A stretch of DNA of 56,801 nt from Betaproteobacteria bacterium (GTDB taxonomy: Bacteria; Pseudomonadota; Gammaproteobacteria; Burkholderiales; Rhodocyclaceae). The position numbers and the translations under genes are program-made. The notes beneath the pieces are model-generated. The model had not been told where the DNA came from and did no database searches. It worked only from the letters and a program-made list of their open reading frames with translations. The stretch covers positions 1 through 56,801 of the forward strand of contig JAGVUA010000107.1 in the NCBI GenBank assembly GCA_019136545.1. The letters are read 5' to 3'. This document shows positions 28,640-38,205 of this stretch, one piece after another (position 1 is the stretch's first letter; each line of letters begins with the position of its first letter).

Positions 28640-29869
28640 TTATCGATACAGCGGCAGCGCCGCGATGCGGCGATCGATCTCCTCGGCGGTTTTCTGGTAG
28701 GCGGGCGAGCCGGGGCCGCCGAATCTCCGCTGGAATTCGCGCTGCGAGAGGTATTCCGGCAGTCCGGCCAGCGACGGCAGCAGGTCGGCGTCGTTTAGCT
28801 TGCCTGCCAGCAGCGCATCGATGCGTTCCGGCCGCCGGATCAGCAATTCGCCGAACCGCGTGCCTGCCCGGTCGGCCTCGAGGTCGGCGAACGAAAAGCC
28901 GCTGCCGAAACGGGCATCGTCCAGTTCCTTGTAAAGGCCGATCGCGTCGGCGGCCGGTTCGCCGGCCCAGGCGGCGAGCGCCGCCGACACGATGAAATGC
29001 TGGGCGCTGTCCTCCCGGCCGGCCAAGGTCAGCGTCACGGCGCGGGCGCGCGGCCAGAGCGAAGCATCGGGAATGATGTGGGCCAGGTTTTTCCCGGCGA
29101 GATGGAACGCCAGCACCAGCAGCGCGACGCGGCGCTGCGCGGACGATGGCGGCTCGGTGACGGCCAGCATGGGCGCGAGTATCGAGGTCAGCGGCACTTG
29201 CGCTTGCGGCCGATACTGATCGAGCCGGGCCACGAGAGTCGTTTGGGCTTGCCGGAAGCGGGGCAGGTCGGCCGGCGCGATCGCCATGCTGCGCGCGCGG
29301 TCGAGCAGCTCCGGCGCCCAGACGAAGTCGACGATCATCACTTGCTGCGCGGGCTCGAAAGTCAGTCGTCGCACTGCGCCGCGCGCCAGCGACCATTCCC
29401 GTCCGTAGCCGAGGACGCGCACGGCGGCGGCCAGCACGAACTCCGCCAGCCGGGCGGGAATCGCCAGGCCGCCGATGGCGGCCGCGGCGATGCGCGGCTC
29501 GCCGTTGGTTTCATTGACGACGGCGCGGATATTGAGAAAGCGGTCCGCGATCGGCAGATCGACGCGCCAGGTCAGCCGCACTTCGGCCCTGTCCTCGCCC
29601 ATCGCCAGCATGCCGCGGCCATGAAGAACGCGGCTGGCCAGATAGTTGGCGGCTTCGTCGATCAAGGTCGCCGGGATGGCCGCGCGCCGCTGCTCGCCGG
29701 CGCGCATGCGGCGCGGGTCGTTGGTCAGGAACAGCCGCCGCGCCTGCGCGACGGCATCGGGCGAGATGGCTTCGCCGCGTTCGACCAGGGGCTGGCGGTC
29801 GGTGAGCAGCCACGGCAGGGCCAGCGCGCCGCCGGCCAGCGCCAGCAAGAAGACCGCCCACCTTCGCAC
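28640..29869 (-). CDS. Conserved protein of unknown function, membrane-anchored
   Basis: I do not recognise a named family. The 409-residue product has a short N-terminal hydrophobic segment (MRRWAVFLLALAGGALALPW) that could be a signal anchor, followed by a long soluble region presumably in the periplasm. Visible features are LFLTNDPRRM near residue 45, a beta-rich stretch around WRVDLPIADRFLNI, a paired-helix region (LLVLAFHLAGKNLAHIIP) and a C-terminal EYLSQREFQRRFGGPGSPAYQ motif. It lies 22 bases below prfB and 70 bp above lysS, so it belongs to the translation-linked run. The alanine/leucine/arginine bias matches its neighbours, with no sign of transfer. Confidence 0.8.
   Translation of the reverse strand: MRRWAVFLLALAGGALALPWLLTDRQPLVERGEAISPDAVAQARRLFLTNDPRRMRAGEQRRAAIPATLIDEAANYLASRVLHGRGMLAMGEDRAEVRLTWRVDLPIADRFLNIRAVVNETNGEPRIAAAAIGGLAIPARLAEFVLAAAVRVLGYGREWSLARGAVRRLTFEPAQQVMIVDFVWAPELLDRARSMAIAPADLPRFRQAQTTLVARLDQYRPQAQVPLTSILAPMLAVTEPPSSAQRRVALLVLAFHLAGKNLAHIIPDASLWPRARAVTLTLAGREDSAQHFIVSAALAAWAGEPAADAIGLYKELDDARFGSGFSFADLEADRAGTRFGELLIRRPERIDALLAGKLNDADLLPSLAGLPEYLSQREFQRRFGGPGSPAYQKTAEEIDRRIAALPLYR
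29358..29380 (+). repeat. Dispersed 23-nt motif, copy 9 (in the unknown gene, antisense)
   Basis: Tail TCGTCGCACTGCGCC, the weakest tail with copy 11. It is antisense to the unknown-function gene at 28640-29869, whose codons read GAVRRLTFEPAQ. Confidence 0.6.
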
Positions 29870-29891
29870 GGCAGGGTTCGCCCGGGTTCGG

Positions 29892-30996
29892 TCAGACGCC
29901 CTGCTTCAGGCTGGCCTGGATGAAATCGTCGAGATCGCCGTCGAGCACGGCCTGGGTGTTGCCGACCTCGTAGTTGGTGCGCAGGTCCTTGATGCGCGAC
30001 TGGTCGAGCACGTAGCTTCTGATCTGGTGGCCCCAGCCGATGTCGGACTTGGCGTCTTCCAGCTTCTGCTGCTCGGCCTGGCGCTTGCGCAGTTCGGCCT
30101 CGTAGAGGCGCGACTTCAGCATCGCCATCGCCTCGGCGCGGTTGCGGTGCTGCGAGCGGTCGTTCTGGCACTGCACGACGATGCCCGAGGGCGCATGGGT
30201 GATGCGCACCGCCGAGTCGGTCTTGTTGATGTGCTGGCCGCCGGCGCCGGAGGCCCGGAAAGTGTCGATGCGCAGGTCGGCCGGATTGATGTCCACCTCG
30301 ATCGAATCGTCGATCTCGGGGTAGGCGAACACCGAGCAGAAACTGGTGTGCCGGCGCGCGTTGGAATCGAAGGGCGACTTGCGGACGAGGCGATGGATGC
30401 CGGTCTCGGTGCGCAGGTAGCCATACGCATAATCGCCGGTGATCTTCAGCGAGGCGGTCTTGATGCCCGCCACTTCGCCTTCGGATTCCTCCAGCACCTC
30501 GACGCCGAAGCCCTTGCGCTCGCAGTAGCGGAGGTACATGCGCAGCAGCATCGCTGCCCAGTCCTGCGCCTCGGTGCCGCCGGCGCCGGCCTGGATGTCG
30601 ATGAAGCAGTTGTTGGGGTCGGCCGGGTTGGCGAACATGCGGCGGAACTCCAGCTCGCCGATGCGCCTTTCGGTGCCCATGAGATCGCTCTCGACCGACA
30701 CCATGGTGTCTTCGTCGTCCTCGGTGCGCGCCAGTTCGAGCAGCTCGCCGGTATCGGCGAGTTCCTGGGCGATGTCGCGCAGATTGACGACGACGCCTTC
30801 CAGGGATTTCTTTTCCTTGCCCAGGGCCTGGCCGCGCTCGGCGTCGTTCCAGACGGCGGGGTCTTCGAGTTCGCGATTGAGTTCCTCGAGCTTCAGCGCC
30901 TTGGCGTCGAAGTCAAAGATACCTCCGCAGTTCGGCCTGGCGCCGGGAAAGGTCGGCGAGGCGGTTGGCGATGCTGTTGATGCGTTCGGCTTCCAT
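29892..30996 (-). CDS. prfB: Peptide chain release factor 2, with programmed +1 frameshift
   Basis: RF2 ends translation at UGA and UAA. The full product is 367 residues: a 27-codon first frame starting [17 protein letters not shown] and ending RRYL, then a +1 shift at an in-frame UGA, then [19 protein letters not shown] to the end. The catalytic GGQ motif lies in [18 protein letters not shown] and the stop-codon recognition loop in [15 protein letters not shown] (SPF motif). The gene is intact; the apparent break is the usual autoregulatory recoding. It starts 28 bases below recJ and precedes the unknown gene and lysS, as in many betaproteobacteria. Confidence 0.95.
30912..30926 (-). promoter_or_regulatory. 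prfB +1 recoding site
   Basis: On the minus strand GGAGG is followed by TAT CTT TGA C: an internal Shine-Dalgarno-like GGAGG, the slippery CTT and an in-frame TGA with C as the next base. This is the classical RF2 autoregulation signal. Shifting to the +1 frame gives LDFDAK, matching the family. Confidence 0.93.
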
Positions 30997-31023
30997 GGCG
31001 AATCCCTGAAATTTGGCGGCGGA

Positions 31024-32718
31024 TTATACCGCCGGCGCGAAGTGCTCGATCAGCAGCTGCACGCTGGACAGGCCGTTCCAGTCGTTGATGTCGAGCTTGT
31101 AGGCGGCCTCGATGCGCGCGGGCGCCGGCTCGGCGCAGTTGAAGCGGACGGCGTCGAAGCGCGCGCCGCCCTGCCGCAGCGTCAGCTTGAGATGCTTGTC
31201 CTTGAGCAGGCGCTGCTGCTCGACCTCGAAAACATCGGCGAACAGCGGCGCGGGAAAGCCCTGGCCCCAGATTTCGCCGGCCAGCAGGCGCGCGGTGTCG
31301 ATGCCGCGGTAGCCGGCTTCCAGCGCGCCGTCGGTGGCCAGCGTGCGCGTCAGTTCGTCGGGGCCGATCAGCATGCGCGCCACGGCTTCGAAAATCGACT
31401 CGAACTCGGCGAGATCGTCCTCGGCGATGGTCAGGCCGGCGGCGGCGGCATGGCCGCCGAAGCGTTTGAGCAATGACGGCCGCTGCTTGGCGACCAGATC
31501 GAGCGCGTCGCGCAAGTGCAGGCCGGGAATCGAGCGGCCGGAGCCCTTCAGTTCCCCCGCGTTGCCGCGCGCAAAGGCGAAGGTCGGCCGGTGCAGCTGC
31601 TCCTTGACGCGGCCGGCCAGGATGCCGATGACGCCCTGGTGCCAGTCGGGATCGAACAGCACGAGGCTGGCGCGATGGTCGGCGTCGAGGCCGTCGAGCA
31701 GGATGCCGGCCGCCTCGCGCATGTCGGCTTCGATGGCGCGCCGCTCGCGGTTGATGGCGTCGAGCTGCTGGGCGATATTGAGCGCGCGGGCCGGATCGTC
31801 GGTGGTCAGCGCCTCGATGCCGAGCGACATGTCGGCCAGCCGGCCGGCGGCGTTGATGCGCGGGCCGATGGCGAAGCCGAGGTCGAATGTCGCGGCACGA
31901 GCGGGGTCGCGGCCGGCGACGGCGAACAGCGCCTTGACGCCGGCTTGCAGGCGGCCTTCGCGCATGCGCGCCAGGCCCTGGCCGACGAGGATGCGGTTGT
32001 TGCGATCGAGCGGCACCACGTCGGCGACGGTGCCCAGGGCGACGAGATCGAGCAGCTCGGCCAGATTGGGTTCCTTGCGGTCGGCGAAAGCGCCGCGCTT
32101 CCTGAGTTCCGCCCGCAGCGCCAGCATCACGTAGAACATGACGCCGACGCCGGCCAGCGCCTTGCTCGGGAAGGCGCAGCCCGGCTGGTTGGGGTTGACG
32201 ATGACGTCGGCGGCCGGCAACGCCGGACCGGGCAGATGGTGGTCGGTGATCAGCGTGGCGATGCCGCGGCGCTTCGCTTCGGCGACGCCGTCGACGCTGG
32301 CGATGCCGTTGTCGACGGTGACGATCAGGTCGGGACGCCTGGGCGCCGCGAGACGCACCACCTCCGGCGACAAGCCGTAGCCCGTGTCGAAGCGGTTGGG
32401 CACCAGGGAGTCGACCGTGGCGCCGAAGGCCTTCAATGCGCGCAGCCCGACGGCGCAGGCGGTGGCGCCGTCGCAATCGTAGTCGGCGACGATCAGGATG
32501 CGCCGCTGGGCGGCGATGGCATCGGCCAGCAGCGTCGCGGCTTCCTCGGCGCCCTTGAGCTGGTTGGGCGGCAGCAGGGCGTCGAGGCGTGTCGCCAGCT
32601 CCGACTTTTCCTTGATGCCGCGCGCGGCGTAGAGCCGCGCCAGCAGCGGATGCACGCCCGACTGCTCGAGCATCAGCGCCGCGCGGGTCGGCACCGGGCG
32701 CGTGACGATGCGCGTCAT
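31024..32718 (-). CDS. recJ: Single-strand DNA-specific exonuclease RecJ
   Basis: RecJ degrades single-stranded DNA 5' to 3' in recombination and mismatch repair. The 564-residue protein has the DHH-superfamily motifs: [16 protein letters not shown] near residue 77, the DNG motif in [33 protein letters not shown] near 155 and the [17 protein letters not shown] segment near 280. The DHHA1 domain shows [12 protein letters not shown] near 425. Length is normal. The start overlaps the RpfE-type gene by 4 bases. Confidence 0.94.
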   Translation of the reverse strand: MTRIVTRPVPTRAALMLEQSGVHPLLARLYAARGIKEKSELATRLDALLPPNQLKGAEEAATLLADAIAAQRRILIVADYDCDGATACAVGLRALKAFGATVDSLVPNRFDTGYGLSPEVVRLAAPRRPDLIVTVDNGIASVDGVAEAKRRGIATLITDHHLPGPALPAADVIVNPNQPGCAFPSKALAGVGVMFYVMLALRAELRKRGAFADRKEPNLAELLDLVALGTVADVVPLDRNNRILVGQGLARMREGRLQAGVKALFAVAGRDPARAATFDLGFAIGPRINAAGRLADMSLGIEALTTDDPARALNIAQQLDAINRERRAIEADMREAAGILLDGLDADHRASLVLFDPDWHQGVIGILAGRVKEQLHRPTFAFARGNAGELKGSGRSIPGLHLRDALDLVAKQRPSLLKRFGGHAAAAGLTIAEDDLAEFESIFEAVARMLIGPDELTRTLATDGALEAGYRGIDTARLLAGEIWGQGFPAPLFADVFEVEQQRLLKDKHLKLTLRQGGARFDAVRFNCAEPAPARIEAAYKLDINDWNGLSSVQLLIEHFAPAV

Positions 32719-33731
32719 GCCGGCACGTCCGCCAGCGCGAGCGGCTTGCGCCAGAAGCGCCAGAGATCGCCGCGGGCGATCGTGACCTCAAGCGCCTGTT
32801 CGTGGCCGCTCGCCACCAAAGTCAGCCGTCGCAGCGCGCCGATTTTCACGGCGGCCAGCGCCGGCGCCAGCCAGTTTGCCTCCAGCGCCGCCAGCGCTTC
32901 GCGCCAGGCCATCGCATCGAACGAGGCCAGCGAACCGGCCAGTCCCTCGTGGCGCGCCAGCACGCCGCCATGGACGGCGGCGTAACGCGCCGGCAGCGGC
33001 TCGGCGACCATGCCGTTGAGCGAGCACAGTCCTTTGAGCAGCGGATCGTCGCCCCAGAAGGTTCGCAAGCCCGCCCCGCCAGCCGTGGCGATGCGGGGCA
33101 GACGGCCGCCGCCCCACGGCCAGAGCGAGTTGATGGTCGGCCGGTCTTGCGCGTCCCGCAGTCGGTTCACCGGATGCGCGTGCAACAGCGGCTGCGCTTC
33201 GGCCAGCAGCCTGCGCCAGGCGGCGCCTTCGACGCCGCCGGGCGTCGTCGGGTCCAACTGCCGGCCGATGCTGGCGTGCAGCGGTGCGCTGTCGATCGCG
33301 GCCGACCGCCGCAGGCGCAGATACCAGCGGCCGGGCGCCGGCGCAAGGATGCCGCCCGGGTGCTCGGCCAAGTGCTCGAACAGCGGCGCCACGGCCTCGC
33401 GCAGCGCCTGGTCTTCCTGCGCGTCGAGATCGAGCCGGGCCGGGTCGTCGAGCACGATGGTGTGTTCCTCGACGCGCAGATGCACGGGATCGAGGCAAAG
33501 CCATTCGTGTTGTGCGGGGTCGCCGCCGTCGCCGAGCAGTCGCAGCGCCGCCGCCGGCAGCGGCGCGGCAAGCCCGAAGGCGTGCGCCAGCCACGCGGAT
33601 TCACCGGCGAAGCGCGCGCGCCGTCCCCGACCGAGCAGCAGCGACAGCGCCGGCAACGGCAGATCGAACGTGGTGTCGCGCAGGATCTCGCGGGGCCAGA
33701 GCAGGCCGGGCACGAGCAGGGTCAGGTGCAT
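32715..33731 (-). CDS. RpfE-type/phosphoglycerate-mutase-like conserved protein
   Basis: This 338-residue protein matches in context and pattern the betaproteobacterial proteins labelled 'regulatory protein, RpfE type', which sit next to recJ and are distantly related to cofactor-independent phosphoglycerate mutases. The function is not established. Visible segments are MHLTLLVPGLLWPREI at the start, LPALSLLLGRGRR, HEWLCLDPVHLRVE near 90, TINSLWPWGGGRLP near 195 and a C-terminal RGDLWRFWRKPL. I chose ATG at 33731; another Met lies five codons upstream. It shares the region upstream of its start with the divergent lolC, 24 bases away. Confidence 0.78.
   Translation of the reverse strand: MHLTLLVPGLLWPREILRDTTFDLPLPALSLLLGRGRRARFAGESAWLAHAFGLAAPLPAAALRLLGDGGDPAQHEWLCLDPVHLRVEEHTIVLDDPARLDLDAQEDQALREAVAPLFEHLAEHPGGILAPAPGRWYLRLRRSAAIDSAPLHASIGRQLDPTTPGGVEGAAWRRLLAEAQPLLHAHPVNRLRDAQDRPTINSLWPWGGGRLPRIATAGGAGLRTFWGDDPLLKGLCSLNGMVAEPLPARYAAVHGGVLARHEGLAGSLASFDAMAWREALAALEANWLAPALAAVKIGALRRLTLVASGHEQALEVTIARGDLWRFWRKPLALADVPA
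32818..32840 (+). repeat. Dispersed 23-nt motif, copy 10 (in RpfE-type gene, antisense)
   Basis: Tail CCGTCGCAGCGCGCC. It is antisense to the RpfE-type gene, whose codons read GALRRLTLVASG, strikingly like the GAVRRLTFEP encoded by copy 9 in an unrelated protein. Confidence 0.7.
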
Positions 33732-33755
33732 GAGCCATGTTAACATGCGCGCCAC

Positions 33756-34998
33756 ATGATCAACTTGCGCTACGAATACTGGGTGGGGCTGCGGTACACG
33801 CGGGCGAAGCGGCGCAACCACTTCATCTCTTTCATCTCCCTGATCTCCATGCTCGGCGTCGGTCTGGGCGTCGCCGCGCTGATCGTCGTGCTGTCGGTGA
33901 TGAACGGCTTCCAGAAGGAGTTGCGCACCCGCATCCTCGGCGTCGCCTCGCACATCCAGGTCTCCGGCGTCGCCGGTGAACTGGACGACTGGACCAAGAC
34001 CTTGCAAGGCGTCGCCCAGCACCCGCGCGTGCTGGCGGCGGCGCCCTACGTGCAGGCACAGGGCATGCTGGCGCTCGACCAGCAGGTGCGCGGCACCGTC
34101 GTGCGCGGCATCCTGCCCGAGGCCGAGGAAAAGACCGCCGACTTCGCGCGGCACATGAAGGTCGGGCGCCTCGAGGACCTGAGGCCCGGCGCGTTCAACA
34201 TGGTGCTGGGCGTGGAGCTGGCGCGCGCCCTCGGCGTCGGCATCGGCGACAAGGTGACGCTGATCGCGCCGCAGGGACTGGTCACGCCGGCGGCGGTGTT
34301 GCCGCGCCTCAAGCAGTTCAACGTCACCGGCGTGTTCGAGGTCGGCATGTTCGAGTTCGACTCCGGCCTGGCGCTGATCCATCTCGCCGATGCGCAGAAG
34401 CTTTACCGCATGGGCGATCGCGTCACCGGCGTGCGGCTGAAAGTGGATGACCTGTTCGCGGCGCCGCGCATCGGCCGCGAGCTGCTGCGCTATCTCGATG
34501 CCGATGCCCACGTCAGCGACTGGACGCGCAGCCATGCCAATTTTTTCCGCGCCGTGCAGATCGAAAAGAACATGATGTTCCTGATCCTGCTGCTGATCGT
34601 CGCCGTCGCCGCCTTCAACATCGTCTCGACGCTGGTGATGGCCGTCACCGACAAGCAGGCCGACATCGCCATCCTGCGCACGCTCGGCGCCAGCCCGGGC
34701 AGCATCATGAAGGTGTTCATCGTCCAGGGCGCCATGATCGGCACCATCGGCCTGGCCATGGGCGTGGTCGGCGGCGTGCTGCTGGCGCTCAACATCGAAA
34801 CCGTGGTGCCCGCCATCGAGCGCGCGCTGGGCATCCAGTTCCTGGCCAAGGACGTCTATTACATTTCCGACCTGCCTTCCGACTTGCAGTGGCGCGATGT
34901 CGGCATCATCACCGGCGTGTCGTTCATACTGACTTTGGTGGCGACGCTGTATCCGAGCTGGCGCGCCTCGCGCATCAATCCGGCCGAGGCGCTGCGCT

Positions 34999-35006
<8 letters not shown>
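33756..35006 (+). CDS. lolC: Lipoprotein-releasing system permease LolC/E
   Basis: This 416-residue inner-membrane subunit of the Lol ABC transporter extracts lipoproteins for transfer to LolA. It has the MacB-like plan: span 1 with [30 protein letters not shown]-type sequence (core [16 protein letters not shown]), a large periplasmic domain, and three C-terminal spans with [20 protein letters not shown] (FtsX domain). A final [19 protein letters not shown] is diagnostic. The stop overlaps the lolD start by 8 bases. There is no separate lolE beside it, as in species that use one permease twice (inference). Confidence 0.94.
34914..34936 (-). repeat. Dispersed 23-nt motif, copy 11 (in lolC, antisense)
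   Basis: Tail TATGAACGACACGCC; only the outer parts match. It is antisense to lolC, where the codons read [12 protein letters not shown] in the last membrane span. Confidence 0.55.
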
Positions 35007-35666
<660 letters not shown>

Positions 35667-35667
<1 letters not shown>

Positions 35668-35689
35668 AAGTCAGCCGTGGCGGCACGCC
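35667..35689 (+). repeat. Dispersed 23-nt motif, copy 12 (touching the lolD stop)
   Basis: Tail CCGTGGCGGCACGCC. It lies between convergent lolD and the FAD-enzyme gene, starting on the last base of the lolD stop codon. Copies 1 and 12 are the two that lie just below a stop codon. Confidence 0.8.
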
Positions 35690-35760
35690 GCCGCGTCAAG
35701 CCGGTTCCAGTTCCTCCCGCATCGGGCCGGCCACTAGGCGGACCAGAACGTCGTCGGCGC

Positions 35761-36618
35761 TCAGGCCTGGCGCCTGGCGGCGCTCAGACCGGCCTGCCGG
35801 CCGAAGAAGCTGGCGTCGCCGAGCGACATGCCCGAGCTGTAGCCGTCGCCCCAGCGCGGAATGCCGCAGGCGCAGCGCTCGGCGGCATAGAGGCCCGCAA
35901 TGACCTTGCCTTCCGGGGTCAGCACCTCGCCGGTGGGCAGCGTCGACAGGCCGCCGAGCGTGAAGGCGTTGCCGCCGAAGTCGCGCCCGCAGTAGGAAAT
36001 GGCGGCGAAGGGCGATTCGACCAGCGGCTTGAGATAGTCGGCATGTTTGTGCCACAGCGGGTCGAGGCCTTGCGCGGCGTGGCGATTGTAGGTGTCGACG
36101 GTATGCACGAGTTCGCCGGCGGGCAACCCCAGTTCCGTTTCGACTTCCTCCCAGGTGTCGCCGGCGGCGGCGATGGTGATGTCGGGCTTGATCACCGGGC
36201 GGCCGAACAGGCTGTTGTCCACCAGCAGCCAGCTGCGGTCGTTGGGCTGGCGGATCATGTAGCGAGTGACCCGGCCGTGGTAGGCGTCTTCGTTGATGAA
36301 GCGCTGGCCGAGTTCGTTGACGAAGATGCCCTTGACCAGGTCGCCGGGCGGATAGAACGGCCGCGTGGCGAAGAACTGCTCCATGTGGATCGCCGCCCCG
36401 CCGACCGAGAGGCCCATGCGGATGCCGGAACCGTCGTCGTTGCCGCCGGCGGCAGCGGCCACCTCGAAGACGGTCACGGCGGCGCCGGCCTGTCTGGCTT
36501 CGATGGCGGCGCAGGCGCCGGCGATGCCGAAGCCGACGATGGCGACGTCGGTGTCGATATCCCATGCCGCGACCTGGCTCAGGGGCAGGGGCTTCGAGGG
36601 GGAGTAGGCAAGGCTCAC
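35761..36618 (-). CDS. FAD-dependent 3-ketosteroid-dehydrogenase-like protein with internal deletion
   Basis: The 285-residue product joins two ends of a flavoprotein family that is normally ~500-560 residues. The N-terminus has the FAD Rossmann motif DVAIVGFGIAGACAAIEARQ and then breaks after AAAAGG. The C-terminal half starts at NDDGSGIRMGLSVGGAAIHM and ends with GIPRWGDGYSSGMSLGDASF, the FAD-binding tail of KstD-type and fumarate-reductase-like enzymes. Roughly 200 central residues are missing, in frame, at about 36438-36445. The start GTG at 36618 has GAGGAGA upstream. Without the middle, catalysis is doubtful. It is the last gene of the catabolic run. Confidence 0.8.
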   Translation of the reverse strand: MSLAYSPSKPLPLSQVAAWDIDTDVAIVGFGIAGACAAIEARQAGAAVTVFEVAAAAGGNDDGSGIRMGLSVGGAAIHMEQFFATRPFYPPGDLVKGIFVNELGQRFINEDAYHGRVTRYMIRQPNDRSWLLVDNSLFGRPVIKPDITIAAAGDTWEEVETELGLPAGELVHTVDTYNRHAAQGLDPLWHKHADYLKPLVESPFAAISYCGRDFGGNAFTLGGLSTLPTGEVLTPEGKVIAGLYAAERCACGIPRWGDGYSSGMSLGDASFFGRQAGLSAARRQA

Positions 36619-36674
36619 GAAGTTCTCCTCTTGCTTGTCGGCGGGACGGCGGCGGTGCCCGCTCGCACCGGCAG

Positions 36675-37199
36675 TCAGCCGATCAGTCGATAGGGGTTGC
36701 TGCCGTCCCAGCGGGCGGCTTCCGCCGCGCAGCGCTCGTAGTCGGCGAGGAAGGCCGGGTCGGCCTGCATCAGTTCCACCACCAGTCCGGTCAAGGCGGG
36801 CGAGTCGAGGTAGTAGTAGCGCGAGTCGCCGTTGCTGAGCATGCCAAGCTCGGTCAGCCCGGCGGCCTTGGCCTCGAGCAGCGCGGCATCGAGGTCCGGC
36901 ACCATGTAGGCCACCTGGTGCAGCATCTGGGTGTGGGGCGTGGCATAGAAGGCCCGATAGGGCGACGGCGAGTCGTCGCGTTGCTGGATCAGCTCGATCT
37001 GCACGCCGTTCTGGTAAGAGAGCGCAACGTCGAGCAGCACTTCGGACTCGATGCCCTGAAAGCGCGAGTTCAGCCGCACGTTGCGATAGCCCCACCACGG
37101 GCCGACGCCCAGTTGTTCCACCCAGCATTGCATCGCGGCGTCCAGGTCGCGCACGACGAATCCCCACTGTTTCACCGGGCCGAAGCGTTGTGTGTGCAT
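36675..37199 (-). CDS. VOC-family (glyoxalase/dioxygenase-like) protein
   Basis: This 174-residue vicinal-oxygen-chelate protein has two beta-alpha-beta-beta-beta modules, seen in VKQWGFVVRDLDAAMQCWVE at the start and HQVAYMVPDLDAALLEAKAAG near residue 95. Possible metal ligands include His93 or His94 and the Glu in LVVELMQADPAF near residue 143, but the first-module His is not evident. The family includes epimerases, isomerases and ring-cleaving enzymes, so the reaction cannot be named. It sits 19 bp below the luciferase-like gene. Confidence 0.85.
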   Translation of the reverse strand: MHTQRFGPVKQWGFVVRDLDAAMQCWVEQLGVGPWWGYRNVRLNSRFQGIESEVLLDVALSYQNGVQIELIQQRDDSPSPYRAFYATPHTQMLHQVAYMVPDLDAALLEAKAAGLTELGMLSNGDSRYYYLDSPALTGLVVELMQADPAFLADYERCAAEAARWDGSNPYRLIG

Positions 37200-37218
37200 G
37201 AGGCTATCCTTCCCTACG

Positions 37219-38196
37219 TCATTGATCGGCCAGGACGGGCATGACCCGGTCCCGGATCAGCCGCAGCGTCTCCCGGCCGACGGCCGGGTCCAGGCCGGCG
37301 AGCAGCGGATGGACGAACATCTGGCCCTGGGGGCCCAATCGGCGTGCCAGGTCGATGCATTGGGCCGGCGTCAGCACCTGGTAGAGACCGGTGGCCCGCA
37401 GCTCGTCGGCGTCGTCGACATGGCCGTAGGGGCCGGGGATCGCTCCCTCGGCATACCAGCGCGCGTAACTGTTGGTCTCGTGCAGGGCGTGGGGAGCGAT
37501 GCGCTGCCAGGCGCCATCCGGGTCTTCGCTGACGAAGATCGCCATCGGGCCGAATACCGGGGCCGGCGCGCAGGGCTTGCCGAGGCCTGCGCAGGTCGCC
37601 GCGTAGATTTCGTAGAGTCCGGCCACGCCGGGGACGAAGCCGTCACCGCATCGGGCCGCGCGCCGTGCCGCCAGCGGCGTCGCACCGCCCAGCAACAGGG
37701 GCGGGCCGGAAGGCTGCCACGGACGGGGCGTCACCCGCACTGTGCGGCCCTGGTATTCGAAGGATTCGCCGCGCCAGGCCTGGCGCAGCACTGCGACATG
37801 GTCCTCGAGCAGGGCGCCGCGCTGTGCGATCGGCCGGTGGAACATCGCGAATTCCGCGGGCAGAAAGCCGGCCGCCAGCACCAGTTCCAACCTCCCCTGG
37901 GCGATGTGGTCGAGCACCGCCGCATCCTCGGCGATTCGTAGCGGATCGTGCAGCGGCAGGACCAGGGCCGAGATCGACAGCTTGAGCCGTCGCGTGCGTG
38001 CCGCGACGGCGGCGCCATAGACCAGCGGCGAGGGCAGATAGCCGTCGTCGGCGCCATGGTGCTCGGACAACATGCATTTGTCGAAACCGATCTCGTCGGC
38101 GAAGGCCGCCATGTCCAGACCGATGGGATAAAGCGAGCGGGTGTCGCCGGCCCATGCCGGCGACCGCAGGTCGAGCCGAAGAATCCACTGTGCCAC
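37219..38196 (-). CDS. LLM-class flavin-dependent monooxygenase
   Basis: This 325-residue protein has the bacterial-luciferase TIM-barrel fold and should use reduced FMN (or F420 in some relatives) to oxidise or reduce an organic substrate. It shows FADEIGFDKCMLSEHHGADD near residue 35, LVLPLHDPLRIAEDAAVLDH near 80, GRLELVLAAGFLPAEF near 102 and PLLLGGATPLAARRAARCGD near 175. No flavin reductase gene is adjacent. It lies 9 bp below the SDR gene in a seven-gene operon. Confidence 0.88.
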   Translation of the reverse strand: MAQWILRLDLRSPAWAGDTRSLYPIGLDMAAFADEIGFDKCMLSEHHGADDGYLPSPLVYGAAVAARTRRLKLSISALVLPLHDPLRIAEDAAVLDHIAQGRLELVLAAGFLPAEFAMFHRPIAQRGALLEDHVAVLRQAWRGESFEYQGRTVRVTPRPWQPSGPPLLLGGATPLAARRAARCGDGFVPGVAGLYEIYAATCAGLGKPCAPAPVFGPMAIFVSEDPDGAWQRIAPHALHETNSYARWYAEGAIPGPYGHVDDADELRATGLYQVLTPAQCIDLARRLGPQGQMFVHPLLAGLDPAVGRETLRLIRDRVMPVLADQ

Positions 38197-38205
38197 GGCG
38201 CGCGC

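Noticed and set aside
29892-30704. Short 270-codon version of prfB starting at an internal Met
   Set aside because: The N-terminal domain is encoded upstream once the programmed +1 frameshift at 30913 is taken into account.
36618-37167. Extended start of the FAD enzyme through the VOC gene (468-codon frame)
   Set aside because: The extra N-terminus is a shadow of the VOC gene. A GTG with a good ribosome site at 36618 directly precedes the conserved FAD-binding sequence.
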